Below are positions 34,185 through 42,694 of a stretch of DNA of 64,000 nt, one piece after another (the stretch's first letter is position 1; the number at the start of each line of letters is the position of its first letter). Under the pieces are notes generated by a model. It was not told the origin of the DNA. It saw only the letters and a list, made by a program, of their open reading frames with translations, and did no database searches. Source of the stretch: Ewingella sp049889095 (GTDB lineage: Bacteria; Pseudomonadota; Gammaproteobacteria; Enterobacterales; Enterobacteriaceae); NCBI GenBank assembly GCA_049889095.1, contig JBLJFK010000002.1, one strand, 5' to 3'. Position numbers and translations under genes: made by a program.

Positions 34185-35651
34185 TTGACGCGCATAAAAT
34201 TAAATTATTTTCTGGTCGGTCTTGCCGCTCTGCTGCTGGCGTTGGCTTTGTGGCCAACAATTCCATGGCATCGGGGTGATGGGGACCAACTGGAACAGAT
34301 AAAATCTCGTGGAGAATTACGGGTAAATACACTTAATTCTCCACTGACTTTTTTCAACAGCCCCGACGGCAGTGCCGGATTTGACTACGAATTGGCAAAG
34401 CGTTTTGCGGACTACCTTGGCGTGACGCTGGTAATGTCGCCACATAACAACGTCAAGGCGATGTTTAACGGCCTGGACAGTAATCAAGCTGACATGCTGG
34501 CGTCGGGTCTTAGCTACAACGCAGAGCGCCTGAAAAACTATCGTACCGGGCCAGAATACTATTCGGTGTCACAACAGTTGTTGTATCGCCAGGGTTCAGT
34601 GCGTCCAAAAACGCTGGCTGACGTTAAAGGAGAGCTACTGGTCTCTTCAGGCACCGCGCACGTCGGTGCACTACAGGCTGCGAGTAAAAAATTCCCTGAT
34701 TTACACTGGAACGAAACCGACAAGCTCTCACCGCGTGATCTATTGCAGCAAGTTGCTGAGGGCAAACTGGATTACACATTGGGCGATTCGGTTACCGTAG
34801 CACTGATGCAGCGGGTTTATCCGCGGTTAGCGGTGGCATTTAACGTCACAGCCGATGAACCGGTTACCTGGTACTTCAGTAAAAAATCCGATGATGACAG
34901 CCTGTATGCTGCCATGCTGGACTTCTTTAGCCAAATTTCCGAAGACGGCACGCTGGAAAAGCTGGAGGAGAAGTACCTCGGGCACGTCGGCGAATTCGAT
35001 TACGTGGATACGCGCACTTTCCTTAAAGCGATAGACACCACCCTGCCGGGGCTGCAACCGCTGTTTGCGAAATATGCCGGTGATATCGACTGGCGTTTGC
35101 TGGCAGCAATATCCTATCAAGAGTCACACTGGGATCCGCTGGCGACATCCTCTACTGGTGTGCGCGGTTTGATGATGCTGACGCGCGCAACCGCTTCAGG
35201 TTTGGATGTCGATGACCGTACGGATGCAGAGCAAAGTATTCAGGGCGGTGCCCTCTACCTGTCCAGGCTGATGGATAAAATGCCGCCCACGATCCCGAAG
35301 GATGAGCGAATCTGGTTTGCGCTGGCGGCTTACAATATGGGTTATGGTCACATGCTTGATGCCCGCAAACTCACAACCGAGCAGAAAGGTGATCCTGACA
35401 GTTGGCTGGATGTGAAACAGCGTTTGCCCATGCTCAACCAGAAGCGTTATTTCAGCCGGACTAATTACGGTTATGCCCGCGGGACACAGGCTTACAAATA
35501 TGTCGAGAATATCCGGCGTTATCAGTTAAGTCTGGTCGGCTATCTGATGGAAAAAGAGAAAAAACAGGCACAGGAAGCCGCGACGCTGGCTGAGTTAGGA
35601 TCAGGGTATCCTGCTGTGGATGCGGTGCAGGCACTGGCCCCTGCACCCTAA
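34185..35651 (+). CDS. mltF: Membrane-bound lytic murein transglycosylase MltF
   Basis: Cleaves peptidoglycan glycan strands at the inner face of the outer membrane. From a TTG start the 488-residue protein begins with an N-terminal hydrophobic segment (about residues 7-26), then a substrate-binding-protein-like domain (about 40-260) and a SLT domain with the catalytic Glu in ISYQESHWDP and GLMMLT. I chose TTG 34185 because it aligns with E. coli MKKLKINYLF and has AGAGAG upstream. The upstream ATG at 34134 lacks a ribosome site and would add 17 unmatched residues. It diverges from purL and is convergent with tadA, whose stop lies two bases away. Confidence 0.93.
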   Translation: MTRIKLNYFLVGLAALLLALALWPTIPWHRGDGDQLEQIKSRGELRVNTLNSPLTFFNSPDGSAGFDYELAKRFADYLGVTLVMSPHNNVKAMFNGLDSNQADMLASGLSYNAERLKNYRTGPEYYSVSQQLLYRQGSVRPKTLADVKGELLVSSGTAHVGALQAASKKFPDLHWNETDKLSPRDLLQQVAEGKLDYTLGDSVTVALMQRVYPRLAVAFNVTADEPVTWYFSKKSDDDSLYAAMLDFFSQISEDGTLEKLEEKYLGHVGEFDYVDTRTFLKAIDTTLPGLQPLFAKYAGDIDWRLLAAISYQESHWDPLATSSTGVRGLMMLTRATASGLDVDDRTDAEQSIQGGALYLSRLMDKMPPTIPKDERIWFALAAYNMGYGHMLDARKLTTEQKGDPDSWLDVKQRLPMLNQKRYFSRTNYGYARGTQAYKYVENIRRYQLSLVGYLMEKEKKQAQEAATLAELGSGYPAVDAVQALAPAP

Positions 35652-35653
35652 AA

Positions 35654-36178
35654 TCAGGCGTCGTCGGCTGGCCCATCCGCTTCGCGCTGCGCCAGTTTAA
35701 CGGCTTTTTGCTGGCTGCGGCGCTGACGAAAAAAAGCGCTCAGCATAGCTGAGCAATCGTCCGCCAGAATGCCTGCCGTGATCTGTACCTGATGATTCAT
35801 TCCCGGGTGACCTAAAATGTCCAGCAGCGAGCCTGCCGCGCCGGTTTTATGATCCGCCGCGCCATAAACAACCCGGCGAATACGGCCGTGGATCATCGCA
35901 CCCGCGCACATCACGCAGGGTTCCAACGTGACGTATAAGGTGGTATCCAGCAGACGATAATTCTGTATTGTTTGGCCGCCCTGTCGCAGTGCCATGATTT
36001 CAGCGTGGGCGGTGGGATCATGATGGCCGATGAGCCGGTTCCAGCCTTCACCAATCACTTGATTGTCCAGTACCAACACCGCACCCACCGGCACTTCACC
36101 TTCTTCCTGTGCCTTAAGGGCCAGATTCAATGCGCGTCGCATCCAATCCTCATCACTGTATTGCTCTGCCACTTTCAC
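35654..36178 (-). CDS. tadA: tRNA-specific adenosine deaminase TadA
   Basis: Converts A34 to inosine in tRNA-Arg(ACG), essential for decoding CGC/CGA codons. The 174-residue zinc deaminase has the HAE motif (H58, catalytic E60) and PCVMC (C88, C91), with the surrounding HDPTAHAEIMALRQGG highly conserved. Order pgpC-tadA-mltF matches E. coli. Confidence 0.96.
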   Translation of the reverse strand: MKVAEQYSDEDWMRRALNLALKAQEEGEVPVGAVLVLDNQVIGEGWNRLIGHHDPTAHAEIMALRQGGQTIQNYRLLDTTLYVTLEPCVMCAGAMIHGRIRRVVYGAADHKTGAAGSLLDILGHPGMNHQVQITAGILADDCSAMLSAFFRQRRSQQKAVKLAQREADGPADDA

Positions 36179-36285
36179 CTCATCGCGGTTTCTTCGGCGG
36201 CCATTATACCGTTGTCATCATGCGTAACCCAACCACTGACGGAGCAAGTGAAAGAATTAATGCGTTGAAGTGCCTGGAAAGAAAT

Positions 36286-36924
36286 TCATTCGAGCTGCTG
36301 CAGTTCACCCTGCTTACTGACGCGAAAGCGGTGCTCACAGAAAAACAACAACGGGTTATCCTGTTTACTGTCGCTGTAGCCGCTGTAGAGTTTTAAGGGC
36401 GAGCCGATACGCTGCTCAAGCTGCACCACTTTCTCTTCGCCCAGGCAGCGCAGCGGCAGTACCCAACCACCCCGACCTCTTGCGATACGGCTTCCCACCA
36501 GGCGAACTCGCGGTAAGAAAGGCGAGGTGTTGTACACCTGCTTTACCAGATTTTCCGGCGAACCCGTTATCAGCCACACTTCAGCATCGTGGTTTTCGAT
36601 ATAGTCACGTAAACGCATTTGCACCACGGGAAAAACCACAACTTTTTGGCGGAACCAGTTCACAAAACGCAGTTCGAGATCTTTAAGTTTGGCCTCGCTG
36701 TGACCAAAGGTGATCGACCACAGCAACAAACTCATCGGCCAGCGTGTCGCACGCCCCTGTATTAGCATACCAAGCCCCACGACCGGCAAAACCGGCATCA
36801 CTAGCAGCAGGTTTTGCGGCATCCGCCACAGCAGAAACCGCATAAAACTGCCGAACATATCCTGCTGGTGAAGCGTGCCATCCAGGTCAAAAAAAACTAC
36901 TCGTCGATCCGCCGTCGCGCTCAA
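36286..36924 (-). CDS. pgpC: Phosphatidylglycerophosphatase C
   Basis: HAD-superfamily membrane-associated phosphatase that removes phosphate from phosphatidylglycerophosphate. The 212-residue protein has the DxDGT nucleophile motif FFDLDGTLHQQDMFGSF near the N terminus, the WLITGSPE second motif and the GYSDSKQDNPLL acidic motif, with a hydrophobic segment at about 37-58. Start is TTG at 36924, since no ATG or GTG is available before the HAD motif. GAGGAG lies seven bases upstream. The murP stop is four bases before it, so the two genes probably share a transcript. Confidence 0.93.
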   Translation of the reverse strand: MSATADRRVVFFDLDGTLHQQDMFGSFMRFLLWRMPQNLLLVMPVLPVVGLGMLIQGRATRWPMSLLLWSITFGHSEAKLKDLELRFVNWFRQKVVVFPVVQMRLRDYIENHDAEVWLITGSPENLVKQVYNTSPFLPRVRLVGSRIARGRGGWVLPLRCLGEEKVVQLEQRIGSPLKLYSGYSDSKQDNPLLFFCEHRFRVSKQGELQQLE

Positions 36925-36928
36925 TGCG

Positions 36929-38305
36929 TCACTCCTCGGGATCGTTGAACCCCATTATCCAGGTGAAAATAAAACCGGCTATTACGGTAATCAATATCCC
37001 CGCCAGGTACAACATCACTTTTCCGGAGACAATTGTCAGTGCCAGCGGTAAACCCGAAATCCCAAAGGTGATCACCGTGGCGACTTTCCAATAACAAATT
37101 AGCGCACCACCGACCGCCCCGCCCAGGCATGCACCGATAAATGGCCGGCCGAGCGGGAGTGTCACACCGAAAATCAGTGGCTCGCCGATACCGAGAATAC
37201 CCACCGGTAGCGCACCTTTGATCACTTTTTTCAACTGCGGATTACACGTTTTAAAGTAGACAGCGATCGCGGCGCCCACCTGCCCGACGCCTGCCATCGC
37301 TAAAATAGGCAGTAACGGATTGGAACCGTGTGCCTGAATCAGTTCGACGTGAATAGGCACTAACCCCTGATGTAACCCAGACAATACCAGCGGCAGGAAC
37401 AATCCGGCCAGAACAGCGCCCACCGCCAGGCCGCCTTTATCTATCGCCATATTCACGCCATGAGCGATAGCATCCGAGATAATGCCACCCAGCGGCTGAA
37501 GGATCACAATCGCCAGCGTAGCGGTGATGAGCGTCGTGATCAGCGGGTTGAGGATCAGCTCAACGGATTCAGGCAGCCACTGACGCAGGCGTTTTTCCAG
37601 CCAGCACATCAGCGCTACAACGAATAGCACCGCGATAACCCCACCGCGGCCCGGCTGCAGGGTTTCCCCAAATAAGGTGATTTGAGCCAGCGCCGGGCTG
37701 GAGAGAATACCGGCCATGACGCCGCCCATCGCCTGCGAGCCGCCGAAGACACGCGCCGCATTCACCCCGACCAAAATATTCATAATAGCGAACACGGCAC
37801 CGCCGAATATTGCCAGCAGACCCAGAATATTAGGGTAGTCGAGCGCCAGAGACCCTGCGATATCAGGCCGCTTGAGCAAATTAATGATGCCCATGATCAG
37901 GCCAGAGGCGATAAATGCAGGGATCAGCGGAATAAAGATATTAGCGAGCTGACGCAGTGCCCCGCTCATTGGCGCAGAGTATTTCGCTTTAGCCTGAGCT
38001 TTATTATGGGAAATAGCATCGGTCGGCGCGCTATTTTCTCCGCCAATCATCAACTCACGCATGGCATCAACGACTTTGGCTGCGGCGCCGGGGCCGACAA
38101 TAAACTGATGCTGTTCACCCTGCTTGATGTAACCCTTGATACCCGTCAGGGTTTTGATATCAGATAGATCGAGTCGCTGCTCATCGTGCACTTCAACCCG
38201 CACGCGGGTCATACAGTTTTCCAGCTTGCTGATGTTACCTTCGCCTCCCACCCGCTGCAGAATTTGCGTTGCCAGCAGCTCGGTTTTATTGATTGCCGTC
38301 GCCAT
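36929..38305 (-). CDS. murP: PTS N-acetylmuramic acid transporter subunit IIBC MurP
   Basis: Membrane component of the phosphotransferase system that imports and phosphorylates MurNAc to MurNAc-6-phosphate. The 458-residue protein has an N-terminal EIIB domain with the phospho-cysteine in NCMTRVRVEVHD, then an EIIC domain with some ten membrane segments and the family motif IGEPLIFGVTLPLGRPF. It has no IIA domain, as usual for MurP, which relies on Crr. The ATG at 38305 follows AAGGGG. An earlier GTG/ATG extension to 38350 overlaps murQ and is unlikely. It follows murQ by 25 bases. Confidence 0.93.
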   Translation of the reverse strand: MATAINKTELLATQILQRVGGEGNISKLENCMTRVRVEVHDEQRLDLSDIKTLTGIKGYIKQGEQHQFIVGPGAAAKVVDAMRELMIGGENSAPTDAISHNKAQAKAKYSAPMSGALRQLANIFIPLIPAFIASGLIMGIINLLKRPDIAGSLALDYPNILGLLAIFGGAVFAIMNILVGVNAARVFGGSQAMGGVMAGILSSPALAQITLFGETLQPGRGGVIAVLFVVALMCWLEKRLRQWLPESVELILNPLITTLITATLAIVILQPLGGIISDAIAHGVNMAIDKGGLAVGAVLAGLFLPLVLSGLHQGLVPIHVELIQAHGSNPLLPILAMAGVGQVGAAIAVYFKTCNPQLKKVIKGALPVGILGIGEPLIFGVTLPLGRPFIGACLGGAVGGALICYWKVATVITFGISGLPLALTIVSGKVMLYLAGILITVIAGFIFTWIMGFNDPEE

Positions 38306-38330
38306 GCTATTCCCCTTTATCAATAATGCA

Positions 38331-39224
38331 TCAGCCAGCCAGAGCGGCACGCAGGAAGCCGTTATCGATCCTCAAACGCTCGATAGCCTCTTCAGCACTG
38401 ATCTGGCTGAGCAGCATCAGGATGGCCGGTTTTACTTCAAATTCGGTTTGTGCCAGTGCGACTTCTGCGTCGGCGCGTGCTGCACCGGTGGCTTCTACCA
38501 CAATGCGACAGGCACGATCCACCAGCTTGACGTTGGTGGCTTTCACATCAACCATCAGGTTCTGATACACCTTGCCGGTTTTCACCATCGCACCGGTAGA
38601 GATCATATTCAGCACCAGTTTCTGCGCAGTGCCTGATTTCATTCGGGTGGAACCGGTCAACGCTTCCGGGCCAACCACCGGGGAGATTGCCACTTTCGCT
38701 TCATGTGCAATAGGCGAGTCCGGGTTGCAGGAGATAGCTACCGTGGCGCAGCCGAGCTGGCTGGCATAACGCAATGCACCGATAACATAAGGCGTGCGGC
38801 CGGATGCCGCGAGACCCACCACGGTATCAGTAGCGGTAAGCTTAATATTTTGCAGGTCAGCGACACCCAGCGCCTCACTGTCTTCGGCCCCTTCCACGGC
38901 TTTGAGCAAAGCCCCTGGCCCACCGGCAATCAGGCCGATCACCATTCCGTGTGGTACACCAAATGTTGGCGGACATTCCGAGGCATCCAGTACACCAAGG
39001 CGTCCGCTGGTGCCAGCGCCCAGATAAATCAGGCGGCCTCCGACCTTGAAAGAGGCAGCGGCCATATCGACGGCCTGCGCCACCTGCGGCAAAACGGCGC
39101 GAATGGCTTCCGGGACTTTACTGTCTTCGCGGTTGAATGCCGCTACCATGTCCAGCGTCGACATCTCGTCGAGGCCTATCGTTGCCGGGTTACGGCTTTC
39201 GGAAACCAAAGATCCTAAGTTCAT
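38331..39224 (-). CDS. murQ: N-acetylmuramic acid 6-phosphate etherase MurQ
   Basis: Cleaves the lactyl ether of MurNAc-6-P to GlcNAc-6-P and D-lactate in cell-wall recycling. A 297-residue SIS-domain protein with LGAGTSGRLGVLDASECPPTFG (about residues 69-90), ASGRTPYVIGAL and GPEALTGSTRMKSGTAQKLVLN, all family signatures. It is transcribed divergently from yfhH and precedes murP in the same direction. E. coli has murQP elsewhere on its chromosome. The two GAATWTTTWATTC sites in the divergent gap probably control it. Confidence 0.95.
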   Translation of the reverse strand: MNLGSLVSESRNPATIGLDEMSTLDMVAAFNREDSKVPEAIRAVLPQVAQAVDMAAASFKVGGRLIYLGAGTSGRLGVLDASECPPTFGVPHGMVIGLIAGGPGALLKAVEGAEDSEALGVADLQNIKLTATDTVVGLAASGRTPYVIGALRYASQLGCATVAISCNPDSPIAHEAKVAISPVVGPEALTGSTRMKSGTAQKLVLNMISTGAMVKTGKVYQNLMVDVKATNVKLVDRACRIVVEATGAARADAEVALAQTEFEVKPAILMLLSQISAEEAIERLRIDNGFLRAALAG

Positions 39225-39237
39225 AATATTACCTCTT

Positions 39238-39283
39238 GAATTTTTAATTCATAAATATAAATCGATATTTGAATATTTTATTC
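39238..39283. promoter_or_regulatory. Paired 13-bp repeats in the murQ-yfhH gap
   Basis: GAATTTTTAATTC (39238-39250) and GAATATTTTATTC (39271-39283) are near-identical (11 of 13), each a GAAT/ATTC inverted repeat, with starts 33 bases apart, about three helical turns. Placement between a SIS-domain regulator gene and its presumed target suggests an operator pair. Confidence 0.5.
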
Positions 39284-39368
39284 TTAAAGGCGAGAAATAT
39301 TTGCTACTTTAGATAACATAATTGTTAATTCGTGATGTGCGTGGGTACCGAAACGAGGAACTTTCAAA

Positions 39369-40217
39369 ATGAGCAGCATGATCCGCATCCGCCAGATCTA
39401 CCCGACACTGGCGCAAAATGACCGCAGGTTGGCGGATTTTCTGCTGAAACATCCTGAGCAGGCACGCCATCTGAGCTCACAAAAACTGGCAGAACTGGCC
39501 GGAGTCAGCCAGTCTGGCGTGGTGAAGTTTGCACAAAAGCTCGGTTATAAGGGTTTTCCTGCCCTGAAATTAGCAATGAGTGAAGCGCTGGCGTTACCGC
39601 AAAATAAGTCGGCGATAACGGTGCATAACCAGATCATAAGCACCGACAGTTTACTGGTGGTTGGGGAGAAGTTACTGGCAGAGAAGCAGGCTGCTCTGCG
39701 CGCCACGCTGGACATCAACAGCGAGCAGCGGCTGCAACAGGCACTGATGATGCTGGCCGGAGCGCGTAAAATTATCCTGACTGGCATCGGCGCATCGGGC
39801 CTGGTGGCCAAAGATCTGGCGTATAAGCTGCTGAAAATTGGACTGACCGCCATTGCAGAGTCGGACACGCATGTGTTGCTGGCGACGGTTCAGGCGCTGT
39901 CAGAAGACGATTTACTGCTGGCGATCTCCTTCAGCGGTGAACGGCGGGAGATTAATCTGGCGGCGGATGTAGCACGTCAAAGCGGCGCCAGAGTACTGGC
40001 ACTAACCGGGTTTTCACCCAACTCGCTACAGCAACAGGCCGACCATTGTCTTTATACAGTTGCGGAGTTACCCGCAACGCGCGGTGCGGCTGTTTCAGCC
40101 ACCACCGCGCAATATTCACTGACCGACCTGCTGTTCATGGCGCTGATTCAGCAGGACACTACGCATGCGCCGGAAAGGATCAAACATAGCGAAGAGTTGG
40201 TAAAAAAACTGGTTTGA
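39369..40217 (+). CDS. yfhH: RpiR-family transcriptional regulator YfhH (MurR-like)
   Basis: A 282-residue regulator with an N-terminal RpiR helix-turn-helix (about residues 1-77, AELAGVSQSGVVKFAQKLGYKGFPALKLAMSEAL) and a C-terminal SIS sugar-phosphate-binding domain (about 120-260, ILTGIGASGLVAKDLAYKLLKIG, AISFSGERREINLAADVARQSGARVLALTGF). It closely follows E. coli YfhH along its whole length. Adjacent murQ and murP argue that it senses MurNAc-6-P or a related sugar phosphate and represses them, the job MurR does in E. coli. The ATG at 39369 has CGAGGAA upstream. Confidence 0.9.
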   Translation: MSSMIRIRQIYPTLAQNDRRLADFLLKHPEQARHLSSQKLAELAGVSQSGVVKFAQKLGYKGFPALKLAMSEALALPQNKSAITVHNQIISTDSLLVVGEKLLAEKQAALRATLDINSEQRLQQALMMLAGARKIILTGIGASGLVAKDLAYKLLKIGLTAIAESDTHVLLATVQALSEDDLLLAISFSGERREINLAADVARQSGARVLALTGFSPNSLQQQADHCLYTVAELPATRGAAVSATTAQYSLTDLLFMALIQQDTTHAPERIKHSEELVKKLV

Positions 40218-40317
40218 TCAGGATCATTTCAGGCGAGGGTAAATAGCACACAAAGGCGCGTTGGTGGTCAATTCTGCTATACTGCGCGCCCGGATTATTG
40301 CTGACACGAGAGAGATT

Positions 40318-40572
40318 ATGGCCCTGCTTATCACACACAAATGCATCAATTGCGACATGTGCGAGCCGGAATGCCCAAATCAGGCCATCTCAATGGCCGC
40401 GGAAATTTACCAGATTGACAGCGACCGCTGCACCGAGTGCATCGGCCATTATGATAAGCCGACCTGCCAGAGCGTCTGCCCGATCGATAACACCATTATT
40501 ATTGATCCCCAGTACAGCGAAACCAACGAACAGTTGTGGGATAAATTTGTGGTACTGCATCACGCCGTTTGA
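40318..40572 (+). CDS. yfhL: YfhL family 4Fe-4S dicluster ferredoxin
   Basis: An 84-residue ferredoxin. Clusters are bound by CINCDMCEPECPN and CTECIGHYDKPTCQSVCP, with the long insertion before the last cysteines that marks the Allochromatium-type ferredoxins with unusually low potentials. The partner enzyme is unknown. The ATG at 40318 aligns with E. coli (MALLIT) and has GAGAGA upstream. A palindromic repeat follows the gene. Confidence 0.94.
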   Translation: MALLITHKCINCDMCEPECPNQAISMAAEIYQIDSDRCTECIGHYDKPTCQSVCPIDNTIIIDPQYSETNEQLWDKFVVLHHAV

Positions 40573-40599
40573 TTGAACTACGTGATGCAGTACAACGTA

Positions 40600-40725
40600 A
40601 TACCCAAAATAATTCGAGCTGCAGAAAGGCGGCAATTGAAGGAATCCCGGTGAGCTTACTCAAGTAAGTAATTCGGGTGACTAAAAGCAGCTAACGCATC
40701 TGTAGCTTGAAGTATGCAGGGTATC
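40600..40725. repeat. 126-bp palindromic interspersed repeat, copy 2 (yfhL-acpS gap)
   Basis: Same length as the copy at 2779-2904 and aligned without gaps, about 86 percent identical by eye. Terminal ATACCC/GGGTAT arms and the central CTTACTCAAGTAAG hairpin are retained, with compensating and neutral changes. It occupies almost all of the gap between the convergent yfhL and acpS genes, and its end supplies part of the acpS stop codon (40724-40726). Confidence 0.85.
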
Positions 40726-41104
40726 AGCTTTCGATAATAACCGTAGCGCAGGCATAGCGCCGTTCGTCGGCCAGCGTAACGTGTACCGCTTTAACGCCTA
40801 ACTCTTCAGCCATCTGCGCAGCACGGTCGTGAAATATCAATCCGGGCTTTCCCAACGGATCGTTTATCACTTCAAACTGTTCAAACGCCAGACCGTTACG
40901 AATACCCGTTCCCAGTGCTTTCGCCGCCGCTTCTTTCACGGCAAAACGCTTTGCCAGAAATCGCACCGGCTGCTGGTGATTCTGATAGAGCAACCACTCA
41001 TTGGCACAAAGAATACGCTTAGCCAACCGGTCGCCGCTGCGTTCAACCACGGCTTCAATACGGGTGATTTCTACAATGTCAGTGCCAAGTCCGAGGATCG
41101 CCAT
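40724..41104 (-). CDS. acpS: Holo-[acyl-carrier-protein] synthase AcpS
   Basis: Attaches the 4'-phosphopantetheine arm of CoA to the acyl carrier protein. The 126-residue enzyme has the magnesium-binding GLGTDIVEITRIE (Asp8) and RFLAKRFAVKEAAAKALG (Glu near residue 58). It is the last gene of the lepA-to-acpS minus-strand run, its ATG overlapping the pdxJ stop by one base. The stop codon overlaps the repeat just beyond. Confidence 0.96.
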   Translation of the reverse strand: MAILGLGTDIVEITRIEAVVERSGDRLAKRILCANEWLLYQNHQQPVRFLAKRFAVKEAAAKALGTGIRNGLAFEQFEVINDPLGKPGLIFHDRAAQMAEELGVKAVHVTLADERRYACATVIIES

Positions 41105-41835
41105 TACCGGCGAGCTTCACGCATCAGCGCTTTCATTTCACGCACAGCGCCCGACAGACCATCAATTACGGCTTGCCCGATGATAGCGTGGCCGATATTC
41201 AATTCATGCATTTCTGGTAAGGCGGCGATCGGCTGCACATTGTGGTAAGTCAGGCCATGGCCGGCATTCACTTTCAAACCTTTACCCGCAGCATAGGCCG
41301 CAGCCTGTTTAATGCGTTCGAGTTCAGCCCGGCGCTCTAGATCGTTTTTCGCATCGGCATAAGCGCCGGTATGGATCTCAATGTAAGGCGCGCCAACGGC
41401 TACGGCGGCGTCAATCTGGCGCATGTCTGCATCGATAAACAGCGATACCAAAATACCGGCCTCGGTTAAACGGGATACCGCCACGGTCATTTTGTCTATT
41501 TGTCCGGCAACATCCAGACCACCTTCAGTGGTCACCTCTTGGCGTTTCTCAGGCACCAGACAGCAAAAATGCGGTTCGATTTCGCAGGCGATACCCACCA
41601 TTTCGTCGGTAACCGCCATTTCAAGATTCATGCGGGTTTGGATGGTCTGACGCAGCAAACGTACGTCGCGGTCGGTGATATGGCGACGATCTTCACGCAG
41701 GTGGACGGTAATACCATCAGCACCAGCCTGTTCAGCAATAAACGCTGCCTGAACCGGATCAGGGTAAGCCGTACCGCGCGCATTGCGCAGTGTTGCGATG
41801 TGATCGATGTTAACGCCCAGCAGCAATTCAGCCAT
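41104..41835 (-). CDS. pdxJ: Pyridoxine 5'-phosphate synthase PdxJ
   Basis: Condenses 1-deoxyxylulose-5-phosphate with 3-amino-2-oxopropyl phosphate to pyridoxine phosphate. The 243-residue TIM barrel has LLGVNIDHIATLRNARGT at its N terminus, GADGITVHLREDRRHI, and GHGLTYHNVQPIAALPEMHELNIGHAI at the phosphate-binding end. It is coupled to acpS by a one-base stop/start overlap, with recO 104 bases upstream. Confidence 0.96.
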   Translation of the reverse strand: MAELLLGVNIDHIATLRNARGTAYPDPVQAAFIAEQAGADGITVHLREDRRHITDRDVRLLRQTIQTRMNLEMAVTDEMVGIACEIEPHFCCLVPEKRQEVTTEGGLDVAGQIDKMTVAVSRLTEAGILVSLFIDADMRQIDAAVAVGAPYIEIHTGAYADAKNDLERRAELERIKQAAAYAAGKGLKVNAGHGLTYHNVQPIAALPEMHELNIGHAIIGQAVIDGLSGAVREMKALMREARR

Positions 41836-41939
41836 AACAGCTCCAGATTTTAGAATGGATTGATTTAAGAATGGATCAAAAAAAGCGATTTCCGCAGTTT
41901 ACACCTTACAGCGCTGTCGCGTGTAGCCCGGCAGCTAAA

Positions 41940-42677
41940 TTAGCTGGCAGAACTGTCAGAAGGCGTGTCAGGCTTTTTGACGAAAAACTGGCGGAAGAGT
42001 TCACGGCTTTTAAGGGGCTTGCCGCCAAGATAAGGTTTTAGCGCCATGCGGGTGAAACGTTTGGCTGCACGCAGAGTGAGCGCATCGGGGAATTCGCGGC
42101 TGGCCAGCGCTTTAAGGTCACGCCCGGTGAAGCTGGTATTGTCGATAACCAGGCTAGCGATAAACCCTTTTTCTTCACGATAGCGGTACGTCATGGTATC
42201 ACTCACTTCTTCTCCGCTTCCCGCACAGTGCAAGAAATCTACCCCATAACCGAGATGGCTGAGCAAAGCCAGTTCGAACTGACGCAGGGGCTGCTCGGGT
42301 GAACCGCTGGCGCCCGCCAGATTTTGCAAACAGTTGAGGTAATCGAAAAACAGCAAAGAGTAGTTCGTCTCTTGCTCAAGCACGCGAGAAACCAGTTCGT
42401 TGACATAAAGACCGCTGTAGAGCATCGAACCAGAAAGGGGGAGAGCCAGGGAAACCGGTTCGGCATTGCGCAGGGTTTTCACTTCACCCCGTCCACTCCA
42501 GCGTACTAATAAAGGCGTAAAAGGCTGCAAGCAGCCTTTTAAATTTGAGCGGCGACCACGCGCCCCTTTTGCAAGAATGCGTACCCGCCCTTGCCCTTCA
42601 GTGAATAAATCCAGCATTAAGCTGGTTTCACTGTAAGGTCGCCCATGCAAAACAAATGCGCGTTGCCAGCCTTCCAT
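41940..42677 (-). CDS. recO: DNA repair protein RecO
   Basis: Loads RecA onto SSB-coated gapped DNA with RecR and RecF. The 245-residue protein has the N-terminal OB fold (GWQRAFVLHGRPYSETSLMLDLFTEGQGRVRILAKGARG) and the helical C-terminal domain. As in E. coli, the zinc-finger cysteines of other RecO families are mostly absent. It follows era by 17 bases. Confidence 0.95.
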   Translation of the reverse strand: MEGWQRAFVLHGRPYSETSLMLDLFTEGQGRVRILAKGARGRRSNLKGCLQPFTPLLVRWSGRGEVKTLRNAEPVSLALPLSGSMLYSGLYVNELVSRVLEQETNYSLLFFDYLNCLQNLAGASGSPEQPLRQFELALLSHLGYGVDFLHCAGSGEEVSDTMTYRYREEKGFIASLVIDNTSFTGRDLKALASREFPDALTLRAAKRFTRMALKPYLGGKPLKSRELFRQFFVKKPDTPSDSSAS

Positions 42678-42694
42678 AGGCGAGGACCTTATAC

